Under the pieces are notes generated by a model. That model ran no database searches. It was given only the letters and a program-made list of their open reading frames with translations, and had not been told where the DNA came from. From positions 1,426,001 to 1,490,000 of the forward strand of contig NZ_CP019288.1 of the NCBI RefSeq assembly GCF_009901525.1: a DNA stretch of 64,000 nucleotides, read 5' to 3'. This DNA comes from Kordia antarctica. GTDB taxonomy: Bacteria > Bacteroidota > Bacteroidia > Flavobacteriales > Flavobacteriaceae. Positions 8,209-16,701 of this stretch are shown here, piece after piece. Both the position numbers and the translations under genes were made by a program. Position 1 is the stretch's first letter; each line of letters starts with the position of its first letter.

Positions 8209-9048
8209 TCACGGAATCCACTTTTTGTCAAAGTTTGGCTTGCGTTTTTCTAAGAATGCATCTCTACCTTCTTTGGCTTCTTCTGTCATATATGCTAAAC
8301 GCGTTGCTTCTCCTGCAAATACTTGTTGTCCAACCATTCCGTCGTCAGTTAAATTCATTGCAAATTTCAACATTCTGATGGACATTGGCGATTTTGCTAA
8401 GATTTCTTGCGCCCATTCAAAAGCAGTATTTTCCAATTCGTCATGCGGAATTACGGCATTTACCATGCCCATTTCGTATGCTTCTTGCGCTGAGTAGTTT
8501 CTTCCCAAGAAAAAGATTTCTCTTGCTTTTTTCTGTCCAACCATTTTTGCCAAATACGCCGAACCATATCCTGCATCAAAACTTGTGACATCGGCATCCG
8601 TTTGTTTAAAAATGGCGTGTTCTTTACTTGCAAGTGTCAAATCGCACACAACATGCAAACTGTGTCCGCCACCAACTGCCCAACCAGGCACTACACAAAT
8701 TACTGCTTTTGGCATGAAGCGAATTAAGCGTTGCACTTCTAAAATGTTTAATCTATGATATCCATCTTGTCCAACATATCCTTGATGTCCACGTGCTTTT
8801 TGATCGCCGCCACTACAAAAAGAATAAACTCCATCTTTGGATGATGGACCTTCCGCAGAAAGCAATACAACTCCGATATTCACATCTTCATGCGCATCTC
8901 TAAACGCATCCAACAATTCGCTTGTTGTATGTGGACGAAACGCGTTTCGAACATCTGGTCTGTTAAAAGCGATTCGAGCAACGCCATCTGCCTTTTTATA
9001 CGTAATGTCTTCGTATTCTTTTACCGTTTTCCAGTCAGGTTTACTCAT
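8209..9048 (-). CDS. menB: 1,4-dihydroxy-2-naphthoyl-CoA synthase (MenB)
   Basis: A crotonase-superfamily enzyme that cyclises o-succinylbenzoyl-CoA to DHNA-CoA. I start at 9048 (MSKPDWKTVKEYEDITYKK, 279 aa) because the 13 codons upstream look like leader and 279 aa fits the family. Motifs are the oxyanion segment YSFCSGGDQK (76-84), GWAVGGGHSLH (122-132) and QTDADVTSFDAGYGS (149-163). In the last motif an Asp (D151) stands where the bicarbonate-dependent E. coli-type enzymes have Gly, which points to the bicarbonate-independent class of MenB. It is monocistronic here, between the two men operons. Confidence 0.95.
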   Translation of the reverse strand: MSKPDWKTVKEYEDITYKKADGVARIAFNRPDVRNAFRPHTTSELLDAFRDAHEDVNIGVVLLSAEGPSSKDGVYSFCSGGDQKARGHQGYVGQDGYHRLNILEVQRLIRFMPKAVICVVPGWAVGGGHSLHVVCDLTLASKEHAIFKQTDADVTSFDAGYGSAYLAKMVGQKKAREIFFLGRNYSAQEAYEMGMVNAVIPHDELENTAFEWAQEILAKSPMSIRMLKFAMNLTDDGMVGQQVFAGEATRLAYMTEEAKEGRDAFLEKRKPNFDKKWIP

Positions 9049-9152
9049 ATTTTTTAGTATTTTGCGTAAAAATAAATCATTTTGCACAGTTTACAAGTGA
9101 TTTTTGAGTCAAATTCTTGTCGTGCTATACACTTTAAACACCTTTATTTCTG

Positions 9153-10274
9153 ATGAAAAAGATACTTTTATTTGCTTTGTTATGTTGTTTTTCAATTGTT
9201 GCTTTTGCACAAGATTATCAATTTAAAACTACCGTAGATTTAGAAGCTACGCCCGTAATTAGTCAAGGACGTACAGGAACTTGTTGGAGTTTTTCGGCTT
9301 CTTCTTTTTTAGAATCTGAAATTATCCGATTGACGGGAAAACAGATTGATATTTCTGAAATGTATAATGTACGAAATACGTATCCGAAGAAAGCTTGGAA
9401 TTACGTGATGCGACAGGGAAAAGCACAATTTAGCGAAGGCGCATTGGCACATGATGTGATGAATGCCGTTAAGTCACACGGATTAGTTACAAGTGAAGCG
9501 TATTCTGGTTTGAAAGCTTTAGAAACAAATCATAATCATGCAGAAATGGAAGCGGTTTTAAAAGCCATGTTAGATGTGTATATTAAGAATCCTGGAAAGA
9601 AACTATCAACTAATTGGAAACCTGCTGTTGAAAGTGTGTTGGATGTTTATTTAGGTGAAAGTCCAAAATGGTTCAATTTTGAAGGAAGAAGATACACGCC
9701 TAAATCATTTCAAGAGATGACAAAGATTAATCCTGATGATTATGTGACAATTACTTCATTTACGCATCAACCGTATTATGAACAATTCATTTTAAATATT
9801 CCTGATAATTTTTCTAACGGAAGTTTTTATAATGTAACCTTAGACGAATTGGTCGCTGTAACAAGAAATGCTTTAAATACAGGTTATACTGTAGAATTGG
9901 ATTGCGATGTTTCTGAAACTACATTTTCTGCAAAATATGCGGTTGCTTCAATTCCTGAAGAAGCTGTAAAAGATAAAAAAGAGTTTACTGCGGAAATTCG
10001 TAAAGAGAAAACTATTACTGCCGAATTTCGTCAAGAAGAATTTGAAAATTTTACCACGACTGACGATCATTTAATGCATATTACAGGAATGGCAACAGAC
10101 CAAAATGGAAACGAATATTTCCGTGCCAAAAATTCTTGGGGAAGCAACTCAGAACGTGTTCCAAACGATGGACATGTACATATGAGCGAAGCTTTTTTTA
10201 AGTTGAAAACGATCTCCGTAATGGTTCATAAAGATGCATTGCCAAAAGCGTTGCGTGTAAAACTAGGCTTGTAA
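9153..10274 (+). CDS. exported C1-family cysteine peptidase (bleomycin hydrolase/aminopeptidase C-like)
   Basis: The protein begins with a signal peptide (MKKILLFALLCCFSIVAFAQ) followed at once by a papain-type catalytic site. The cysteine motif QGRTGTCWSFS places the nucleophile at C44, the histidine lies in DHLMHITGM (H309) and the asparagine in AKNSWG (N327). The early Cys and long insertion before the His resemble the bleomycin hydrolase/PepC branch of family C1, which usually acts as an aminopeptidase in the cytoplasm. Here a signal peptide directs it to the periplasm or beyond. All three catalytic residues are present, so it should be active. A downstream membrane-protein gene follows after 30 nt. 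Confidence 0.92.
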   Translation: MKKILLFALLCCFSIVAFAQDYQFKTTVDLEATPVISQGRTGTCWSFSASSFLESEIIRLTGKQIDISEMYNVRNTYPKKAWNYVMRQGKAQFSEGALAHDVMNAVKSHGLVTSEAYSGLKALETNHNHAEMEAVLKAMLDVYIKNPGKKLSTNWKPAVESVLDVYLGESPKWFNFEGRRYTPKSFQEMTKINPDDYVTITSFTHQPYYEQFILNIPDNFSNGSFYNVTLDELVAVTRNALNTGYTVELDCDVSETTFSAKYAVASIPEEAVKDKKEFTAEIRKEKTITAEFRQEEFENFTTTDDHLMHITGMATDQNGNEYFRAKNSWGSNSERVPNDGHVHMSEAFFKLKTISVMVHKDALPKALRVKLGL

Positions 10275-10304
10275 CGTTTGGCAATAATTCTATACTGATA
10301 TCGT

Positions 10305-11552
10305 ATGGGAATTCACAAAAAAATACAATTAAAACCACGTTTAAGTATTTCTAAGATTGGAAAACTCCAATTTTGGATAGCAATTGGTTTGGGTATTTTG
10401 AGTGCAATTGTTTTCTACCTTTTTACGTTTTATCTGCTAGATTTCATGATTGTCATGAGCGTTCTACTTGGTGGCGATTTACCAAATATTTCAGCAGAAG
10501 TTTCTTTTTTTGAAAAATCATTTTTGATAGCAACTTCATTAACAGTTGGGATTACGATGATGATTCGGCATTGGTTTATGCAAGCGACTTTTCATTTTCA
10601 GCATTCGCGAAAAAAAATAACGTTGCGACTTTCAAATTATTCGCTATTTCTGTATTATTTAATATTATATGTAGCAATCGTTTTTATTCGGTTTTCTGTT
10701 TTTGGAAAAGCTTCTGTTGGCTCTCATCAACCAATAAATTATAATAGCCTTTTCTTTATCATTCCGCTGTATTTATTTTTTGCTTCTTGGACAGAAGTTT
10801 CTCGATATTTTAAAACAGCAAATTGGATTCCGTATACTTTCTTGATTAGCATATTTACAGTTACATTAATGAGTTTAATCGATATAAAACCAGAAGGATT
10901 TTCTAAAAGCACTTTTCAAAATTGTCATTCGGAAGAACTCGATTATATAGATGCTGAAGTAGAAAAAGCAAAGCGCGATTATGGTATTTCGTATTCTGAA
11001 GAAACAATTCGTACGCTAAAACAGTTACGAACTGAAAATTCATTAAACCAATTAGAAAAAGTACGATTGGCTTTCAAAACGGATGTAAAAGTTTCGTTAG
11101 ATACTATTATTCTTGAAAAAATATTGATTCATAATTTTAAAGGATATTATAAGGATAGACAACAATCCTATGCATATATTTTTCCTATTCACGCATATGA
11201 ACAACTTCGGAAAGTAGCTCCGAATTCGCATGAAGCAACAGAATTATTAAATATTTTAGTGGAATTTCATAAGTTAACCATGCTAATGCATGACGCTTAT
11301 TATGGTGATAAAGAAAATATAATTTACTATCATAAGGAAAATGTTTTAATTCATAACATTCATAATTATTACGATAGAAGCTTTGATTATGGTAGAATGG
11401 CAAATCAAAGCTTTTTTCTGGTCTACCATATTCAAAAGTTAGGGATTTATAATCATCCATATTTTAATACTAAAAATTCTTTTCCGCCGCCACTTCCAAT
11501 TTATAAAGATTGGGCACGAGAACGTTTCCCTGAATTATATCACAATAATTAA
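10305..11552 (+). CDS. membrane protein of unknown function (415 aa)
   Basis: The N-terminal half has about five hydrophobic segments (near residues 24-55, 70-85, 115-135, 147-162 and 176-192). The C-terminal half (about 200-415) is soluble, with helical and tyrosine/histidine-rich stretches. No family or catalytic motif was recognised. It follows the exported cysteine peptidase after 30 nt, so the two may be co-transcribed, but no functional link is evident. Confidence 0.7.
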   Translation: MGIHKKIQLKPRLSISKIGKLQFWIAIGLGILSAIVFYLFTFYLLDFMIVMSVLLGGDLPNISAEVSFFEKSFLIATSLTVGITMMIRHWFMQATFHFQHSRKKITLRLSNYSLFLYYLILYVAIVFIRFSVFGKASVGSHQPINYNSLFFIIPLYLFFASWTEVSRYFKTANWIPYTFLISIFTVTLMSLIDIKPEGFSKSTFQNCHSEELDYIDAEVEKAKRDYGISYSEETIRTLKQLRTENSLNQLEKVRLAFKTDVKVSLDTIILEKILIHNFKGYYKDRQQSYAYIFPIHAYEQLRKVAPNSHEATELLNILVEFHKLTMLMHDAYYGDKENIIYYHKENVLIHNIHNYYDRSFDYGRMANQSFFLVYHIQKLGIYNHPYFNTKNSFPPPLPIYKDWARERFPELYHNN

Positions 11553-11628
11553 TTCAAAATATGTTTGGTACTATTTTTGATGCTATAAAAAATTAAATCA
11601 TCAGTCATCAAGAAAAACCGGAATTACC

Positions 11629-12360
11629 ATGAAAACCATTCACCTAATTAGCTGTTTAGCAATCGTTTTTGCTTTCAGTAGTTGTAGTATTGAAGAAGAA
11701 TATCCAATAGTTGATCTTACCGAAAGTTTAGTTGCACATTATCCGTTTGACGGAAATACCGAAGATGCAAGTGCTTATAAAGTAACAGCACAAGCTAAAG
11801 GAGTTACATTAACTGAAGACCGTTTCGAAAATGAAAATCAAGCGTATTCATTTGATGGCATCAACGATTTTATAGAAATTCCTGCAAACGAACATTTGAA
11901 TTTCACAGATGAGTTTACCATTAATTTATGGTTAAAAACAGACGTTGCGCACTTACAACAAGTATTATATAAAAATAGTTCTGATACTGAAAAACCACAA
12001 GCTGCTTACGGAATTTCCATAGGATTTTCTCCGTTGGAAGATGAAGAAGTAGTGACTAATGATATTATTTTCTCGATTGCACCTTACGGAATTATGCATG
12101 AATTACGAAAATTTAATTATACAAAAGATACATGGTATATGATAACGTGTACTTTAAAAGGTGACACGATGTATTTGTATATCAACGGAAAACCTGCGTT
12201 GATGAAATATATAAAAGGAGAGATTTCTACGGCAAATTTACCATTACTTTTAGGAAATGATGCTTCTGGCGAAAATCCATTTAGCGGAAGTATTGATGAT
12301 CTTCGAATTTACAGTCAAGCAAAATCGACAGCATTTGTTTCGTATTTGTATGAGCAGTAA
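11629..12360 (+). CDS. lipoprotein with LamG/concanavalin-like lectin domain
   Basis: A lipoprotein signal is visible (MKTIHLISCLAIVFAFSSCS, lipidated Cys at residue 19) followed by an acidic spacer (SIEEEYP). From about residue 35 to the end runs a LamG-like jellyroll: LVAHYPFDGNTEDASAY, YSFDGINDFIEIPANEHL, FTINLWLKT, and a C-terminal GSIDDLRIYSQA. The last segment is a hallmark of LamG/concanavalin A-like domains in Bacteroidota surface proteins. It probably binds glycans or another surface ligand on the cell envelope. Confidence 0.85.
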   Translation: MKTIHLISCLAIVFAFSSCSIEEEYPIVDLTESLVAHYPFDGNTEDASAYKVTAQAKGVTLTEDRFENENQAYSFDGINDFIEIPANEHLNFTDEFTINLWLKTDVAHLQQVLYKNSSDTEKPQAAYGISIGFSPLEDEEVVTNDIIFSIAPYGIMHELRKFNYTKDTWYMITCTLKGDTMYLYINGKPALMKYIKGEISTANLPLLLGNDASGENPFSGSIDDLRIYSQAKSTAFVSYLYEQ

Positions 12361-12379
12361 TTTTCAAAATACTTTAAAC

Positions 12380-12411
12380 AAAAAATGCGAGTCTTTCAAC
12401 TCGCATTTTTT
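12380..12411. terminator. bidirectional terminator between convergent genes
   Basis: An exact inverted repeat, AAAAATGCGAGT with ACTCGCATTTTT, encloses a six-base loop (CTTTCA). The A-tract and T-tract on the two sides let it serve both the rightward LamG lipoprotein gene and the leftward cvfB gene. Confidence 0.85.
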
Positions 12412-12413
12412 GT

Positions 12414-13244
12414 TTACTTCAACTCAATTCCGTCGGAAGTAATTCTAATTTGTTCTTGCTTATACAAACTTCCAATAGCTTTTTTAAAGCTCTTTTTACT
12501 CATATTCAAGCGTTTTTTTATTTCTTCTGGATCACTTTTATCGTGCAATGGCAAAGTTCCACCGTTTCGTTCCAATTCATCTAAAACAACTTGTGCAGAA
12601 GGTTCTATATTTTTATAACCAATAAGTTGTATGGAAAGATCAATTTTATTGTCATCGCGAATTTTAGAAACTGCACCTTTTAGCTTTTCTCCAAGTCTTA
12701 AATCTCTAAAAATTTCGTCTTTATAGACTAATCCTTTGTGTTTTTGATTGATAATCATTTCCACACCTAAATCAGTAAAACGTGAAACCATTAAATCAAC
12801 TTCTTCAAAGCGTTCAACAGTTAATTCTTCATTACTCAAAAACTTATTTGTCTTGCTCGAACCTACCAAACGATTGGTTTCTTCGTCCAAATAGCAATAC
12901 ACAACATAGCCTTTTCCTTCTTCCATGTCGCGCGCTTGTTCTTTAAACGGAACAAACAAATCTTTCTCCAATCCCCAATCTAAAAAAGCACCATAATCAC
13001 TCAACGCAGTTACACGAAGCAATGCAAATTCGTTGACTTTCATGTACGGTTTTAACGTTGTAGTAACTGGTCGTTCGTGACTATCTAAATAGGCGAAAAC
13101 CGATAGCTTATCTCCTATTTCGAAAGCTGTTGGAACGTATTTATTTGGCAACAAAATTTCATTTCCTTCATCATCGCCCAAGAAAAGTCCTGGAGGCGTT
13201 TCACGTAATATTTCTAATGTATTGAGTTGTCCTAAATGAATCAT
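12414..13244 (-). CDS. CvfB-type S1 RNA-binding protein
   Basis: A 276-residue cytoplasmic protein starting MIHLGQLNTLEILRETPPG. It carries several S1-like OB-fold segments (VNEFALLRVTALSDYGAFLDWG, a canonical S1 pattern, at about 100-120) and a C-terminal winged-helix-like segment (DPEEIKKRLNMSKKSFKKAIGSLYK). This is the layout of the CvfB/YitL family, RNA-binding proteins with pleiotropic effects on virulence-factor expression in Gram-positives. The exact role in Bacteroidota is not known. It converges on the LamG lipoprotein gene with a shared terminator. Confidence 0.88.
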   Translation of the reverse strand: MIHLGQLNTLEILRETPPGLFLGDDEGNEILLPNKYVPTAFEIGDKLSVFAYLDSHERPVTTTLKPYMKVNEFALLRVTALSDYGAFLDWGLEKDLFVPFKEQARDMEEGKGYVVYCYLDEETNRLVGSSKTNKFLSNEELTVERFEEVDLMVSRFTDLGVEMIINQKHKGLVYKDEIFRDLRLGEKLKGAVSKIRDDNKIDLSIQLIGYKNIEPSAQVVLDELERNGGTLPLHDKSDPEEIKKRLNMSKKSFKKAIGSLYKQEQIRITSDGIELK

Positions 13245-13353
13245 GCTTCTAAATTTGCGCCAAAGGTACGTTTTATCTATCTTAATTTGAATTGGATGTA
13301 GTTATAATTTGAAGAATGAATTTACAAATAACTAAAGTCAAATTTTTAAATCT

Positions 13354-13839
13354 TTATTTCATTAAATCTTCTAATGAATATCTATCAATTTTATTTTTTT
13401 TGGTTTTAGATAATTCATGAAGCTTATTTTTATCTTGAATATCTAACCAAAGCATCGGATCATTTTTAAATATAGTTCCAAAAACCAACGCTAACTCATG
13501 ATTTAACGAGCGTTCTCCTTTGATTAATTTTGATAAATTAGATGGCTTCATTCCAATATAATAAGCAAATTGATTCTGCTTAATTTCAAAAGTATTTAAA
13601 TAGACTTTTAAAAAATCTCCAACTAGTTTAGAATGTTTATCTCTTGAATTCAGATAATCTTCCATTTCAAAATCTAGAGCCATTAATTCAACTCTTTTTT
13701 TTTGTTCAAGCGAACGTTCTTTGGATTTACTTAAAAGAATAGCTTGAAATTTATCAAATTCTTTGGTGCCAACATCCATTGTGTTTGTCAAAACTTGTGA
13801 TTGATTTTCAATATTTTCTTGCTTCTTCATACGCTTCAA
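13354..13839 (-). CDS. HigA-like HTH (XRE-type) protein, candidate antitoxin
   Basis: The N-terminal 70 residues are polar and charged. Residues about 76-135 form an XRE/HigA-type helix-turn-helix (FLKVYLNTFEIKQNQFAYYI followed by GMKPSNLSKLIKGERSLN), ending with NDPMLWLDIQDKNKLHEL, as in HigA-family addiction-module antidotes. Its ATG lies 2 nt after the stop of an acetyltransferase-like gene, so the pair is translationally linked in toxin-first order, like higBA. I infer an antitoxin that also represses the pair. A stand-alone regulator is the alternative. Confidence 0.75.
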   Translation of the reverse strand: MKRMKKQENIENQSQVLTNTMDVGTKEFDKFQAILLSKSKERSLEQKKRVELMALDFEMEDYLNSRDKHSKLVGDFLKVYLNTFEIKQNQFAYYIGMKPSNLSKLIKGERSLNHELALVFGTIFKNDPMLWLDIQDKNKLHELSKTKKNKIDRYSLEDLMK

Positions 13840-13841
13840 TT

Positions 13842-14318
13842 TTAGTGTAAATATTTTTTTATCAAATTCAATCCTGTAGCATCATCAATATACATTCTTT
13901 GTCCTAAAGCCAGAGTTGCTCCGTATTTTTTCTCATACCATTCAATTAAGTTTGTTTTAGAAACAAATGTCAAAAAACCTTTGTAATTTCCTTTAATTTT
14001 GAAACTTTCTCTACACGCAAAAGCAATCAAACATCCAGCTACATGTTCAAATCTTTTTTGTGAAGATCCTAAATTATGAGGTGCAATTTCAATAACATCC
14101 ATAATTAGCATATCGTTTTCGATTTTCAATTGTAAAATACCTTCAATACTTTGTGATTCATCTTTAGATTTCAAAATATATGTCTTCGTATTTTGAACTT
14201 TTAGTAACTTATTCCAATCAAATTTCCAACCATCTTTTTTAAATGGCATTTTTCCTGATGCAAGGATTATTTCTGCTTCAATCAACTTTTTATTTCCTAA
14301 ATCATAGATATAAGCCAT
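13842..14318 (-). CDS. GNAT-like N-acetyltransferase domain protein, candidate toxin
   Basis: A 158-residue protein whose C-terminal half resembles a GNAT fold. A beta4-alpha3 segment (VIEIAPHNLGSSQKRFEHVA, residues 75-94, followed by GCLIAFACRES) sits where the acetyl-CoA loop belongs. It is followed by GFLTFVSKTNLIEWYEKKYG (114-133) and QRMYIDD (140-146). The phosphate-binding loop is degenerate compared with canonical Q/RxxGxG/A. It directly precedes a HigA-like HTH gene (2-nt gap). GNAT toxins that acetylate aminoacyl-tRNA are known in other type II systems, so a toxin role is reasonable but unproven. A housekeeping acetyltransferase is the alternative. Confidence 0.65.
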   Translation of the reverse strand: MAYIYDLGNKKLIEAEIILASGKMPFKKDGWKFDWNKLLKVQNTKTYILKSKDESQSIEGILQLKIENDMLIMDVIEIAPHNLGSSQKRFEHVAGCLIAFACRESFKIKGNYKGFLTFVSKTNLIEWYEKKYGATLALGQRMYIDDATGLNLIKKYLH

Positions 14319-14422
14319 ATATTCAAGTGATAAATAAATATACTAAAAATTGTCAATTTTGTATAATAAATATTAATAAAATTATCTTAAAAGTAAATTA
14401 CTATATAATATTTAAAAATAAA

Positions 14423-14452
14423 AAAACGCCATCCAAGTATGGATAGCGTTTT
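14423..14452 (-). terminator. terminator downstream of the DUF2853 gene
   Basis: AAAACGCCATCC pairs with GGATAGCGTTTT around a short loop, with one internal mismatch. On the minus strand it is followed by a run of T residues. It ends the leftward transcript of the DUF2853 gene (14487-14828). Confidence 0.75.
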
Positions 14453-14486
14453 CAAAGGGATTGTACTAATAGTATGAAAACAATTT

Positions 14487-14828
14487 CTAGTTATAAATTG
14501 CTTCTTTTCCAAAATGAACTGTTAGTAAATAATATACAACAGCTCTGTATTTGTTTCTGTTTGAACGCCCGTACTTTTCCATAACTGCGTCAATTGCTTT
14601 ATCTAAATCAGCGTTATCTGCCAATCCTAATTTCTTTATTAAGAAATTATTTTTTACAGTTGCCAATTCTTTTTCATCCGATCCTGAAACGGTAGCTGCA
14701 TCTTTATTATAAATTGCAGGTCCGCAACCAACGGTTACTTTTGTTAATAAATCCATGTTTGGAGTTACGCTACATTTGTCTTTTAAATCTGCTGCGTACT
14801 TTGTAATTAGCTCGTCTCTCTTGCTCAT
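14487..14828 (-). CDS. DUF2853 family protein
   Basis: A 113-residue cytoplasmic protein, helical, with an opening MSKRDELITKYAADLKDKC and an ending RNKYRAVVYYLLTVHFGKE that I recognise as DUF2853. The function of this family is unknown. It lies downstream of menD on the same strand (93-nt gap) and has its own terminator; the A-rich leader suggests a strong ribosome binding region of the Bacteroidota type. The adjacent toxin-antitoxin-like pair is separated from it by that terminator. Confidence 0.85.
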   Translation of the reverse strand: MSKRDELITKYAADLKDKCSVTPNMDLLTKVTVGCGPAIYNKDAATVSGSDEKELATVKNNFLIKKLGLADNADLDKAIDAVMEKYGRSNRNKYRAVVYYLLTVHFGKEAIYN

Positions 14829-14921
14829 AATTTTTGAAAATTTAATTATAGAATGATTAATAATATGTTACCAAATTTAGTTTTAGTAGAAATATTCCTC
14901 GTTTTTTTGGTGCGAAAATTA

Positions 14922-16667
14922 TTAATCTTCGTTGAAAAACTTAAAATAATCGATCAATACACTATCATTCTCAATTCTTGGTGTAAAAATTTCTAATATT
15001 TTTGGTTGTTCGCTTTCATCATAAAACGTTTTCAATGCTTTTTGAAGCGACATTTCATCAGTTGCCGTTTTATATTCAAAATGATACATTTCCGCTAATT
15101 GCTTTGCTGTATGCGAATGAATAGTTTCAAAATACGTAGTAAAATTTTCCGTATTTTTATTTCCTGGCAAAATTCTGAAAATTCCTCCGCCATTATTATT
15201 GACTAAGATAATACGAAAATTCTTAGGAATATAATTATTCCACAACGCATTACTATCGTACAAGAAACTTAAATCGCCTGTAATGAGCATAGTTTGTTTT
15301 TCGGCTCCGACCGAATTTCCAATAGCAGTTGACGTACAACCGTCAATACCACTGGTTCCTCTATTACAAAATAATTCAATGTTTGCGTCAATTTCAAACA
15401 ATTGCGCATACCGAACTGTAGAACTGTTTCCTAAATGTAAAATCAAAGCACTTGGCAACGAAGCAAAAATTGTTTCGAAAGCTTTCAAGTCTGAAAAATC
15501 AATTTGCTTCAAATATTGGTCATGCTTTTGTTGTCGATCTTCCTTAATCATATTCCAAAATGACTTGTAAGAACTTTCAATCGATTTGGTTTGCCCAAAA
15601 AACGATTCAAAGAAATGATTCGGATTCATCTTAAAAAAATGTTCCAAACAGAAAAATGTATCAAACACGCTATTTTCATGAACGTGCCAATGATGTTTTG
15701 GTTGGCGCTTCCGCAGAATTGCCTTGACTTTCTTTGAAACTATCATTCCACCAAGCGTTAACAAAATTTCTGGCTGAAACTCATCTAACAATGCTTCATT
15801 TTTCTCAATTGGCAAAATCATCTGATCAATTGCGTTGAAAAAAGCATCATCTCGTAAATTAGAAGTCGTTTCCGTAAATACTAAAACTGACGGATCTTTT
15901 GCTAAAACTTCTAAATACTTTCGTGAAATTGTATGTGGCGGCAATGTTCCTACCAATACCATTTTTCGAGTAGAACTGCTCCAAATTGTTGCAGCTTTTG
16001 CAATCTTTTCAGCGTCAATTTCTTCTTCCAAAACCAACGGTTGCACTTTTGGCGAAACAGTTGGTGCTGCTATCATGTCATACAAAGGTTCATCAAAAGG
16101 CGCATTGATATGTACAGGTCCATTTTTTTCAACAGCAGCATTTAAAGCTAGATTAATTTCCTGTTCATTATATGCTTGAATTCCTTGCTGAATCTCGCGT
16201 TCCATGTCTGGCGACAGTTGATGCGTTTCACTCAGAATAGTACTCTTATGTGTAATATCTTGTTTTAAATTTGCCTCGTAATTGATGTGATTTTTGAAGA
16301 TGTGTTTCTGGCGAATCGTTTGTCCGTCACCAACATCAATCAAATATTCTGGTCGGTCTGCCGAAATTACCACCACAGGAACATTGCTATAATATGCTTC
16401 TGCAATTGCGGGATAATAATTCAAAACTGCCGAACCTGAAGTACAAATAACTGCTACAGGTTTGCACAATTGCTGCGCCATTCCTAACGCAAAAAAAGCC
16501 GCACAACGCTCGTCAACAATACTATATGCATGAATTTTTGGATGTTGCGAAAAACTTAACGTTAATGGCGCATTTCGCGATCCTGGAGAGATCACAACAT
16601 GATTGATACCTTTGGCAATACAAAGCGAAACCAACGTTTGAGCTAGTGGAATTTTTGAGTATATCAT
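14922..16667 (-). CDS. menD: 2-succinyl-5-enolpyruvyl-6-hydroxy-3-cyclohexene-1-carboxylate synthase (MenD)
   Basis: A 581-residue thiamine diphosphate-dependent enzyme that joins isochorismate and 2-oxoglutarate (with loss of CO2) to give SEPHCHC. Visible are the N-terminal VVISPGSRNAPL (about 25-36), the catalytic glutamate in VDER (E53), the Pyr-domain TSGSAVLNYYPAIAEAYYS, and the ThDP/Mg motif with NNNGGGIFRILPG near residue 500. It lies 34 nt downstream of menF. This is the committed step of the menaquinone branch. Confidence 0.96.
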   Translation of the reverse strand: MIYSKIPLAQTLVSLCIAKGINHVVISPGSRNAPLTLSFSQHPKIHAYSIVDERCAAFFALGMAQQLCKPVAVICTSGSAVLNYYPAIAEAYYSNVPVVVISADRPEYLIDVGDGQTIRQKHIFKNHINYEANLKQDITHKSTILSETHQLSPDMEREIQQGIQAYNEQEINLALNAAVEKNGPVHINAPFDEPLYDMIAAPTVSPKVQPLVLEEEIDAEKIAKAATIWSSSTRKMVLVGTLPPHTISRKYLEVLAKDPSVLVFTETTSNLRDDAFFNAIDQMILPIEKNEALLDEFQPEILLTLGGMIVSKKVKAILRKRQPKHHWHVHENSVFDTFFCLEHFFKMNPNHFFESFFGQTKSIESSYKSFWNMIKEDRQQKHDQYLKQIDFSDLKAFETIFASLPSALILHLGNSSTVRYAQLFEIDANIELFCNRGTSGIDGCTSTAIGNSVGAEKQTMLITGDLSFLYDSNALWNNYIPKNFRIILVNNNGGGIFRILPGNKNTENFTTYFETIHSHTAKQLAEMYHFEYKTATDEMSLQKALKTFYDESEQPKILEIFTPRIENDSVLIDYFKFFNED

Positions 16668-16701
16668 TCGTTCTGTAAAAGTACATTTTTCACATCACTT
16701 T

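Noticed and set aside
12385-12618. 77-aa rightward ORF antisense to the 3' end of cvfB
   Set aside because: It is a shadow of the cvfB frame and includes the terminator.
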